This document shows positions 22,201 through 32,100 of a DNA stretch of 64,000 nucleotides, one piece after another. The stretch is taken from positions 21,381,501-21,445,500 of the forward strand of contig CATNEN010000001.1 in the NCBI GenBank assembly GCA_950097015.1, read 5' to 3'. Made by a program: the position numbers and the translations under genes. This DNA is from Macrostomum hystrix (lineage: Eukaryota > Platyhelminthes > Macrostomidae). The stretch's first letter is position 1; each line of letters opens with the position of its first letter. The notes beneath the pieces are model-generated. The model had not been told where the DNA came from, did not search any database, and saw only the letters and a list, made by a program, of their open reading frames with translations.

Positions 22201-25200
22201 GCGGCTGCGCCCAAAATTAATGTGGTCTCGCCGTGGAATCGAGCTCAGGGACCTTGGCGCGAGAAGCAGACGTGTTAGAGTTAGATCGCCATTCGGGAAT
22301 TAGGCATAGCTTTCAGTCATGGGATAATTTTGATCGGTTTGCATATTGAGATATTTTAGGACCGAATTTTTTTCTGGGATAATTTTGAAAGGCTTGAAGA
22401 ACACGTTACTGTTCTTCTGGCAATTAAAAAATAGCATTGTGTTTTGCTTAAAAACTACAAGCCCCAGATGCTAATCCTAACCAATTGTGTGCTAATCCCA
22501 TCGCAGTTAAGCTGCTGAAAACTCGGGTTCAAGAGATCCTAATGATTCAGCAAGAGTGCATCAGTATGTGCAAACGAGACCTGGCCATCTGCGCCAGCAT
22601 TGTTAGAACTCACGAAGCAAAGCGTAAGCAGCCATTGTATCTAATTATACTAAACTCTCTGTCCTAGTCTTTGTCTATCTTTAAATTTTTTATTTTTAGT
22701 CAGCCGCAAAGTCAACTGGAACGTCGAAGTCAGGCAGAAGATTGAAAAAGTAAAGCGAGAGGTAAACAAATTGCTTGCTGTGATTGAAAAAGGAAGAACA
22801 AAATATGGACAGAGATTGGAGATCGGAGAGAGAGGTACAAGAGATGGGAACGGGGGGAAAAGGAAGAAAGACTGGGAAAAAATTAAGGGTTTGGACGAAG
22901 GACGAATTCCAAGATCAGGAGAAGTTCTGAAAAAAAAGCTAAAAAATGAGGAGCGAGTGAAGGATCAAAGGTGATATTTATCCCCTTACTATCAGTGCTT
23001 AATCGCTTCCCGACTCTCTAGCTGAAGATCACAGGTGACGAGCTAAGCCTCACTCACTTGGCCTGCCAGTTGGCTACGGAGAAAATCGAAATTGAAGAGG
23101 AGAGCATCGAGTATCTGCAGGAGACTATCGGTGAGTATTCTCGCTCTTAGGCTGTGATTGTCGTTCAAAGCACAAAGGCACGTTTTACTCGAACAAAAAT
23201 ATTTTTAGACTTGCGAGACAAGCTGACGAAAATGCGAGAGCAGCCAGGGCAGGCTGCGAACTCAACAGAAGGAGAAACAGACAACGCGGCTGGTTCGGCA
23301 CAAGGTGAATTGCCGACTGAAGATGTCGAATTTTCGGAGCCTGAGACCGAGGTTGTTAAAAGAATCTCTTCTAAGGAAGCTGAGGTTTTGGAGCTGGAGC
23401 AGCAGATCAAGGAGCTTCAGGTGCAGTTTCCTGGCTTTGTGTAACTCAGAAATGGGATTTTAGTGCCCCACTCATGTTCCTATGGTGTCTCCAACCAGAT
23501 CCTCAAATTATCCCCGACTCTCACATATATACAAAAAATTATGCCCGACTCTCCCAGATCCTCAAATTATTCCAAACTCTCCCAGATCCTCAAATTATTC
23601 CCAACTCTCCCAGATCCTCAAATTATGCCCGATTATCCCAGATCCTCATATTAGGCCCGACTCTCCTATATCCTCAATTTATGCCCGACTCTCCCAGATC
23701 CTCAAATTATTCCCAACTCTCCCAGATCCTCAAATTATGCTCGACTCTCCTATATCCTCAATTTATGCCCGACTCTCCCAGATCCTCAAATGATTCCCGA
23801 CTCTCCCAGATCCTCAAATTATGCCCGACTCTCCCAGATCCTCAAATGATTCCCAACTCTCCCAGATCCTCAAATTATTCCCAACTCTCCCAGATCCTAA
23901 AATTTTTCCAAACTCTCCTAGATCCTCAAATTATTCCCAACTCTCCCAGATACTCAAATTATTCCCAACTCTCCCAGATCCTCAAATTATGCCCGACTCT
24001 CGGATCCTGAATTAAACCCCGACTCTCTCGGATCCTCAAATTATCCCCGACTCTGCCAGATCCTCAAATTATTCCCAACTCTCCCAGATCCTCAAATTAT
24101 TCCCATCTCTCCCAGATCCTCAAATTATCCCCGACTCTGCCAGATCCTCAATTTATTCCCAACTCTCCCAGATCCTCAAATGATTCCCGACTCTCCCAGA
24201 TCCTCAAATTATTCCCAACTCTCCCATATACTCAAATTATTCCCAACTCTCCCATATACTCAAATTATGCCGGACTCTCCCAGATCCTCAAGTTATCCCC
24301 GACTCTACCAGATCCTCAAATTATCCCCGACTCTACCAGATCCTCAAATTATCCCCGACTCTCCCAGATCCTCAAATTATTCCCGACTCTCCCAGATCCT
24401 CAAAATATGCCCGACTCTCCCAGATCCTCAAATTATGCCCAACTCTCCAGATCCTCAAATTATGCCCGACTCTCCCAGATGCTCAAATTTTGCCTGACTC
24501 TCTCGGATCCTCAATTCGTGTGTCCAAAATTCTTAGATCCTCACTTCATGTATTCTACGTATTCTTCGAGATGCCAGATTCCTATTTAGTGCCTTCCATT
24601 CTCGCAGATCCTCACTTCTGTGATGCTCATTTCGCAGTTTCTGTTTCCTGATCATGATAAACATTTCTGTCCAATTAAAGCATTTGGCCTCTCATCAAGA
24701 CGGGGAGCCAACGGTTGAAGGACAAGAAGAGCGGTATCCAACCTATGAAGAAGTCCCAGTCACAGTGACAGCTTCTGCCGACGGTGTAGCGTCCGAAGAC
24801 GGCGAGTTGGACAAACTCGAAGAGGCCGAGATTGACAAGCTGATTCAAGATGCAGAACAGGAGCTGCAGTTGGCTGGGTAAGTTTGGTCTGGCTGAGATC
24901 CTTAACTGTACTGAGCTAAGCAATGGAAACACTAAATCAGATGTCTAACACATTGAATCTCATATCTAACACATCTATTCTTATATCTAACACATCGAAT
25001 CTCATATCTTACACATTGAATCTCATATCTAACACATCGAATCTTATATCTCAAATTAAGATAATTCTATCTAACACAACGAATCTCATATCTAACATAT
25101 CAAACCAGATGTCCAAGACCTTAAACCAGATGTCTAACACATCAAACCAGATGTCTAACACCTTAAACCAGATGTCTAACACATGAAACCAGATGTCTAA

Positions 25201-27155
25201 CACATCAAACAAGATGTCTAACACATCAAACCAGATGTCTAACACATTGAATCTGGGATCTAACTGCCCAACAGATTTCCGGACGAAACTGAGCAGCCGG
25301 TTGAGTCCAATCAGGCGGACTTGACTGAGCTGAGCGACGAGCTGGCTGCTCTACTAACCAGGCTGGCCACCGCTGAGCAGCAGCTTGATGATGAGCAGCT
25401 GCTCAACGATCCTATTATTGGGAGTGAGGCGAACACTAAGGAGCAGGAACAAGACGCGCCGGGAAATACGGGTGAGTATGCGAGATGAGAGACTAGATCG
25501 GGGAGAGATGGAGTTAGAAAGGAGAGATGGAGATTAGAGGGGTCAGATTGAGATTAGAGAAGAGAGATGGAGTTAGAGGGGAGAAATGGAGTTAGAGGGG
25601 AGAGATGGAGATTAGAGGGGAGAGATGGAGATTAGAGGGGTCAGATTGAGATTAGAGAAGAGAGATGGAGTTAGAGGGGAGAAATGGAGTTAGAGGGGAG
25701 AGATGGAGATTAGAGGGGAGAGATGGAGATTAGAGGGGAGAGATGGAGATTAGAGGGGAGAGATAGAGATTAGAGGGAGAGATGGAGACTAGAGGGGAGA
25801 GATAGAGATTAGAGGGGAGAGATAGAGATTAGAGGGGAGAGATGGAGACTAGAGGGGAGAGATAGAGATTAGAGGGGAGAGATGGAGACTAGAGGGGAGA
25901 GATAGAGATTAGAGGGAGAGATGGAGACTAGAGGGGAGAGATAGAGATTAGAGGGGAGAGATAGAGATTAGAGGGGAGCGATGGAGATTAGATGGGATAG
26001 ATGGAGTTAGAGGGGAGAAATGGAGTTAGAGGGAAGAGATAGAGATTAGAGGGAGAGATGGAGATTAGAGGGGAGAGATGGAGATTAGAGGGGAGAGATA
26101 GAGATTAGAGGGGAGAGATAGAGATTAGAGGGGAGAGATAGAGATTAGAGGGGAGAGATAGAGATTAGAGGGAGAGATAGAGATTAGAGCGGAGCGATGG
26201 AGATTAGATGGTATAGATGGAGTTAGAGGGGAGAAATAGAGTTAGAGGGAAGAAATAGAGATTAGAGGGAGAGATGGAGATTAGAGGGGAGAGATAGAGA
26301 TTAGAGGGAGAGATGGAGATTAGAGGGGAGAGATAGAGATTAGAGGGGAGAGATAGAGATTTGACGGGAGAGATGGAGATTGGAGAAGAGAGATTGAGAC
26401 TAGACAGAAAAAATTGGAGATTAGATTGAAGAGAAGCAGATTAAAAAGGGTTAATTTGACTTAGGGAAGAGATGAAAGATTAGTGGTGAGAATGGGAGAT
26501 CAGAGGGGGAGATAGGAACGGGGATCAGTTACAGGCGGAATAATAAATATAATCTAGGCTTTAGAATTGTGAATATATGGACGAATCGTTTCCGGCCCTT
26601 TCAGCTTCGGCCGCCACCGGCGCCTTTAACGATGCCCACACTGATGACTTTGAGGACGAGTTTGAATACGTCGAGCTGGATGTGGACGAGCTCTCGGCCC
26701 AAATGGAGGCAGAACGCGTCGAGCTGACTAATATTTTAACACCTCTTCGTGCTCATCAGCAGGAGATCATGGTGGCCCTGCGAGACATCGACAGTGCTGC
26801 CGCTGCTGCTGAAGGCTCAGCTGGCGGTGCTGCTGGAAGCTCAGCTGGCGGTGCTGCTGGAAGCTCAGCTGGTGGAGCTGCTGGAAGCTCAGCTGGTGGA
26901 GCTGCTGGAAGCTCAGCTGGCAGTGCTGCTGGAAGCTCAGCTGTTGGAGCTGCTGGAAGCTCAGCTGGTGGAGCTGCTGGAAGCTCAGCTGGTGGAGCTG
27001 CTGGAAGCTCAGTTGGTGGAGCTGCTGGAAGCTCAGCTGGTGGAGCTGCTGGAAGCTCAGTTGGTGGAGCTGCTCGAAGCTCAGCTGGTGGAGCTGCTGG
27101 AAGCTCAGCTGGCAGTGCTACTGCGGGAGCTACATCTAGCACAGCTCAGCTATAA
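19205..27155 (+). CDS. unrecognised coiled-coil protein with Ser/Gly/Ala repeat tail (12 exons)
   Basis: Exons 19205-20007, 20086-20182, 21098-21163, 21261-21328, 21403-21476, 22507-22623, 22700-22761, 23022-23130, 23209-23420, 24681-24877, 25275-25471 and 26605-27155 join with consistent phases to 850 residues. The start AAAAATGG is a good context. Residues 1-268 are Ser/Pro-rich with a six-Pro run and a basic KRKSDD stretch. About 270-540 are predicted coiled coil (NRMRNLERGVKNLRTLVQD, ARKADRIRQTYGSML, KLLKTRVQEILMIQQE). About 540-735 are acidic with more coil (FEDEFEYVELDVDELSAQME). The last ~100 residues are GSSAGGAA repeats encoded by a 24-bp minisatellite. I do not recognise the family; a structural or scaffold role is only a guess. 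Exon 2 seems to use a GC donor (aag|gcgcgt), since no GT keeps the frame. A 41-codon open stretch in another frame follows (to 27265), so the true C-terminus is uncertain. Confidence 0.7.
20255..20558 (-). mobile_element. tRNA-derived SINE, family B (copy 1) with 12-bp target duplication
   Basis: Read on the minus strand. The head is gttgtagcctagtggttagg (A box) and ggtcgggggttcgattcccg (B box). A conserved central part follows (tagcaagacacttaactctg, acccagctgttaaatgggta), then a 3' part (cagtccatggactgaacagc) and an ATT-rich tail. A 12-bp target-site duplication cctgtccgaata occurs at 20243-20254 and 20559-20570, showing retroposition into intron 2 of the coiled-coil gene. The central part resembles the conserved SINE domains shared across many invertebrates; which named domain is not certain. 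Confidence 0.92.
20575..21010. repeat. minisatellite (about 25 bp) in intron 2 of the coiled-coil gene
   Basis: About 17 copies of a unit of the form ggccattaccatctgtctta plus atcta. Copies are homogeneous in the centre and divergent at both ends. Confidence 0.9.
21977..22295 (-). mobile_element. tRNA-derived SINE, family A (copy 3)
   Basis: Same body as the copy at 4490-4862 (cactgactttctcat-type block, cgcacacagatactgtacg, ggttggccctcaagggcg, gcggctgcgcccaaaa, ctcgccgtggaatcgag). The head is truncated or decayed after gaagcagacgtgtta and the distal tail is missing. It lies in intron 5 of the coiled-coil gene, antisense to it. Confidence 0.85.
23500..24545. repeat. 28-bp minisatellite in intron 9 of the coiled-coil gene
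   Basis: About 37 copies of a unit built from gactctcccagatcctcaaa plus ttattccc. In the sense of the gene each unit has a pyrimidine stretch followed by CAG (ctctcccag), which mimics a 3' splice site. It fills most of the intron. Confidence 0.95.
24925..25262. repeat. 21-bp minisatellite in intron 10 of the coiled-coil gene
   Basis: About 16 copies of a unit atctaacacatcaaaccag or atctaacacatcgaatctc (two alternating subtypes, the second concentrated at the 5' side). Confidence 0.92.
25480..26400. repeat. purine-only 20-bp minisatellite in intron 11 of the coiled-coil gene
   Basis: About 46 copies of gagattagaggggagagatg and close variants. The transcribed sense strand is almost entirely purine plus T over 0.9 kb, a strong purine/pyrimidine strand asymmetry. 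It starts within about 10 bases of the donor at 25472. Confidence 0.95.
26815..27122 (+). repeat. coding 24-bp minisatellite (GSSAGGAA, about 12-13 units)
   Basis: Tandem 24-bp units (ggaagctcagctggtggagc plus tgct) inside the last exon of the coiled-coil gene. They encode 8-residue Gly-Ser-Ser-Ala-Gly-Gly-Ala-Ala blocks. All three frames stay open through the array, so unit-number changes do not break the frame. Confidence 0.95.
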
Positions 27156-27265
27156 CTGAAGAAGCATCTGTTGTAGTCCCAGCCGCTCAAGAATCTTCAG
27201 CTACGGAGATTCGAGACACTGTCAAATCTATGGTTGAAGGGCTGCAGAGAGCTGCAGTGCGTTAA

Positions 27266-27832
27266 ACAATTTAATGGAGTTAAGGAACTCTTGGTTTTTG
27301 GCTTTTTAGTTAAATGTTATCATTAATTTAGCCCTATAGTCCTATTGTATCTATTATGGAATCCTATATTCATCCATTGTCCTTATTCCTTTCTTGTCCT
27401 CATCTTTATCCGTGTCCAATCAGAATCCCATTCTCATCTCATAATATTTTCTCCTTTTGTCCGCTTTTCTCATCCTTCATCTTACCTTTCTTTACCTCTC
27501 GCTTACCTCATTAAATTGTTGTTAGCCCACTCGATTTCCTCACTGTCCCATTCGATTGTTTCCGTCTTCTATTTTTTCCTAGCCCACCGAATTCTCACCC
27601 GCAATCTGTGTTGCATTTTTTCTATTGTTGTCAGTGTTTTTGTTTTTACTTTTTTTGTTTTGCTTTGTTTTTACTTTTCTTTCCAAGGTTTGTTTAGCGC
27701 GAGTACGAAATAGATAATGGCATTTTTAAGGCAGCATTGTCCTTTTACACAGGTGTTGAAAAAACTGCTACCTTTTGATTTTGAAATAAACTGCTTTGTG
27801 TCATCTAGGCTTCACTTATTTTATTTCTGTCC
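27266..27832 (+). other. 3' flank of the coiled-coil gene
   Basis: T-rich sequence after the open reading ends. An AATAAA at 27785-27790 is a candidate polyadenylation signal, just before the next minisatellite. No exon was recognised. Confidence 0.4.
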
Positions 27833-28918
27833 TGTGTCCCTCTCCCACCTGTCCTTTGTCCCTCTCCCACCTGTCCTTTCTCCCTCTCCCACCTGTCCTT
27901 TGTCCCTCTCCCACCTGTCCTTTCTCCCTCTCCCACCTGTCCTTTCTCCCTCTCCCACCTGTCCTTTGTCCTCCTCCCACCTGTCCTTTGTCCTCCTCCC
28001 ACCTGTCCTTTGTCCCTCTCTCACCTGTCATTTGTCCCTCTCCCACCTGTCCTTTGTCCCTCTCCCACCTGTCCTTTGTCCCTCTACCACCTGTCCTTTC
28101 TCCCTCTCCCACCTGTCCTTTGTCCCTCTCCCACCTGTCCTTTGTCCCTCTCCCACCTGTCCTTTGTACCTCTCCCACCTGTCCTTTGTACCTCTCCCAC
28201 CTGTCCTTTCTCCCTCTCCCACCTGTCCTTTCTCCCTCTCCCACCTGTCCTTTGTCCCCCTCCTACCTGTCATTTGCCCCTCTCTCACCTGTCCTTTGCC
28301 CCTCTCTCACCTGTCATTTGTCCCTCTCCCACCTGTCCTTTGTCCCTCTCCGACCTGTCCTTTCTCCCTCTCCCACCTGTCATTTGTCCCTCTCCCACCT
28401 GTCCTTTGTCCCTCTACCACCTGTCCTTTCTCCCTCTCCCACCTGTCCTTTGTCCCTCTCCCACCTGTCCTTTGTACCTCTCCCACCTGTCCTTTGTCCC
28501 TCTCCCACCTGTCCTTTGTACCTCTCCCACCTGTCCTTTCTCCCTCTCCCACCTGTCCTTTGTCCCCCTCCTACCTGTCATTTGCCCCTCTCTCACCTGT
28601 CATTTGTCCCTCTCCCACCTGTCCTTTGTCCCTCTCCCACCTGTCCTTTCTCCCTCTCCCACCTGTCCTTTCTCCCTCTCCCACCTGTCCTTTGTCCCTC
28701 TCCCACCTGTCCTTTGTCCCTCTCCCACCTGTCCTTTGTACCTCTCCCACCTGTCCTTTGTACCTCTCCAACCTGTCCTTTCTCCTTCTCCCACCTGTCC
28801 TTTCTCCCTCTCCCACCTGTCCTTTGTCCCTCTCCCACCTGTCCTTTCTCCCTCTCCCACCTGTCCTTTCTCCCTCTCCCACCTGTCCTTTGTCCCCCTC
28901 CTACCTGTCCTTTGTCCC
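27833..28918. repeat. 22-bp pyrimidine-rich minisatellite
   Basis: About 49 copies of tctcccacctgtcctttgtc plus cc, in several subtypes (ttgtccc, ttctccc, ttgtacc, and tcctacctgtcatttg). The long frames on both strands across it arise only because three 22-bp units equal 22 codons. Confidence 0.95.
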
Positions 28919-29069
28919 ACTTCCAACTCCTATCCTTCGCCAAACCTTATCGTCTATTTTACTGTTAATACAAATTCATCCACAATGACCATCTAGCAGT
29001 TGCTGGATTCAAAGCAATATCTGGCAACTCCAACTGAATAGTTTCCTATCGCTAGTCGGTAGTCAAGTT

Positions 29070-29075
29070 TTTATT
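29070..29075 (-). terminator. probable polyadenylation signal of the cysteine-rich gene
   Basis: TTTATT on the plus strand (AATAAA on the minus) lies 112 bases after the minus-strand stop at 29187. Confidence 0.5.
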
Positions 29076-29186
29076 TCGTTCGAGGTTGAAGACAAACCAA
29101 GACTTCAGTCGATCCGTCTTTGTCGGCATTAAATAGTCCACAGTAATCTTCAGCTAATCTAATCTCATCACGCAGTTAGCAATGGC

Positions 29187-32100
29187 CTAGTTGCGGCTCC
29201 TCTTCAAGGCGCTGTAGTACTGGTCGAACAGGCTCTCCAGCAGCCGACCCTTGCCACCAGTGCCGCTGTTGCCGTCGCAGCCGCCGCAGGTCGTTGCGGC
29301 TGTCAGTCGCCGACTGTTGCAGCACTGCCCAGCCGGGCATTCCGCGTCAACCGAGCAGCCCACGCCCAGGGCTTCCTCGTCGATGGTTGGAAAATTGGAG
29401 GCCGGCGCTGGGATGTCGGAGGCCAGCCGCATGTCCGCCTTGTTTGGCGTGCAGCGGCCGTAGGAGGCTGCGGGTGGGATGATGTTCGAGCGCCTGTCTA
29501 CTCTCTACTCTCTACTCTCTCCTGTCTGTTCTCTACTCTCTACTCTCTCCTGTCTACTCTCTACTCTCTACTCTCTCCTGTCTACTCTCTACTCTCTACT
29601 CTCTCCTGTCTACTCTCTACTCTCTACTCTCTCCTGTCTGTTCTCTACTCTCTCCTGTCTGTTCTCTACTCTCTCCTGTCTACTCTCTACTCTCTACTCT
29701 CTCCTGTCTGTTCTCTACTCTCTACTCTCTCCTGTCTACTCTCTACTCTCTACTCTCTCCTGTCTCTTCTCTACTCTCTCCTGTCTACTCTCTACTCTCT
29801 ACTCTCTCCTGTCTGTTCTCTACTCTCTACTCTCTCCTGTCAATTCTCTACTCTCTCCTGTCTACTCTCTACTCTCTACTCTCTCCTGTCTACTCTCTAC
29901 TCTCTACTCTCTCCTGTCTACTCTCTACTCTCTACTCTCTCCTGTCTGTTCTCTACTCTCTCCTGTCTGTTCTCTACTCTCTCCTGTCTACTCTCTACTC
30001 TCTACTCTCTCCTGTCTGTTCTCTACTCTCTACTCTCTCCTGTCTACTCTCTACTCTCTACTCTCTCCTGTCTCTTCTCTACTCTCTCCTGTCTACTCTC
30101 TACTCTCTACTCTCTCCTGTCTATTCTTTACTCTCTACTCTCTCCTGTATATTCTTCCGTATCTCCTGTTTACTTTATTTTATCCTGTCTATTCTCTGTT
30201 TTCTAGTTCCTTCTCTCACCCTTCACCAACTTCACACTATTCTGTCATATCTATTGTACTTATATATTTCTCGCCCGGAAAGTGGCCACACGTCACTACT
30301 CATCTACTCATCACTTCTCTGATTGTAGTCTTACAAGTTTTTGAAATTTCGCGTCTAGCTAGTTTTCCCTCGTTTTGTTCTTTGCAAAATTTCAGACAAG
30401 ACACTATTCAAAATGACTTGACGATTGTGAGCTGCAATAATGTTTTGTTATCAGTCATAAAAAGAGGGACTAGACAGATGAAAAAACGACTGACACGACT
30501 GACGGGTCTGCCTTAGATAGATAGTATAGTTCATCAAATATTCACACAAGATTGGCAGCTGATGGATGCATGGAAACAGAACAATGCCCCAAGCGCAAAG
30601 AAAGCTATGCTTGAGTGTTTGAGTCACTAGCAATAATGACAAAGAATCGAACGCAATCAAAGATTGACAAGTAAGAGCACAGATTTGTGTGACAGCTTAG
30701 AGTCGTGATTAGGGTTAGTTAGGGTTACAGAGAGATCTAGCTCTCTCTGCTACTCGTACAAGCTAGTGTCCACATGGCAATGTAGCGAAAACATTTCACC
30801 AAAAACTTGCCTATCAATAATCTAGATCCCTAGAGTAGCGCCTATTTAGATCCCTAGAGTAGCGCCTATTTAGCTCCCTAGAGTAGCGCCTATTTAGCTC
30901 CCTAGAGTAGCGCCTATTTAGCTCCCTAGAGTAGCGCCTATTTAGCTCCCTAGAGCAGCGCCTATTTAGATCCCTAGAGTAGCGCCTATTTAGCTCCCTA
31001 GAGTAGCGCCTATTTAGCTCCCTAGAGTAGCGCCTATTTAGCTCCCTAGAGTAGCGCCTATTTAGCTCCCTAGAGCAGCGCCTATTTAGATCCCTAGAGT
31101 AGCGCCTATTTAGCTCCCTAGAGTAGCGCCTATTTAGATCCCTAGAGCAGCGCCTATTTAGATCCCTAGAGTAGCGCCTATTTAGATCCCTAGAGTAGCG
31201 CCTATTTAGCTCCCTAGAGTAGCGCCTATTTAGCTCCCTAGAGCAGCGCCTATTTAGATCCCTAGAGTAGCGCCTATTTAGCTCCCTAGAGTAGCGCCTA
31301 TTTAGCTCCCTAGAGTAGCGCCTATTTAGATCCCTAGAGCAGCGCCTTTTTAGCTCCCTAGAGTAGCGCCTATTTAGATGCCTAGAGTAGCGCCTATTTA
31401 GATCCCTAGAGTAGCGCCTATTTAGATCCCTAGAGCAGCGCCTATTTAGCTCCCTAGAGTAGCGCCTATTTAGCTCCCTAGAGTAGCGCCTATTTAGCTC
31501 CCTAAAAGTAAACTTTTTTGATCTCTAAAGCAGCTACAATTTAGATAACCTACTTAGATCCCTAAGTCAGACCTAGATCGCTAAAAGTCCATGATAATGC
31601 CTGAAATAAGAGCAACTTAGATCTTTATGTAAATCATTTTTGATCTCTTAAAAAAAGGATGCCAATTTGAAGAAAGCCAGCACCGGGGCACCCCACCTTG
31701 TCCAGTTCGAACGCAGCTGTAGTTCTCGCAGCAGGCGGTCTGGGTGTAGCAGAGGCTACCGTCCTTCTCGCACTGCTCAGGGCGGACGATCGCGGAGTCA
31801 GGTTGGCAGACGGTGGGAGGGGTCGGGTGATGTGGGTATGTATTAGTTTCCTCAAAATTTTGCACCTGCCATCGTCGCTAATAATAAATATTTGCCTAGC
31901 TTGTCTAGGTCTGTGCTGGCTCATCCAGATGCTATTTTTTTTTCGTGAATTGTTCAAACTCTTAAAGCTAACACTGCATGCGGGGGGCGATGGGCAAGTT
32001 TTTTCTCATCTTTCTTCACGCATCCCATTTTCCCCAGCAACAGTTCCCCAAGTCTTTTAAAAGCATCTCCCAGAGTCATCGTGGCGTGGCTGCTGCAACG

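Noticed and set aside
27717-28996. Long open frames (300-420 codons) across the 22-bp array
   Set aside because: All frames of a stop-free tandem repeat stay open; no splice context, no start context and purely periodic protein.
30825-31505. Regular 24-bp repeats considered as a possible CRISPR-like array
   Set aside because: There are no unique spacers between repeats; it is a head-to-tail minisatellite in an animal gene intron. The same holds for all other arrays.
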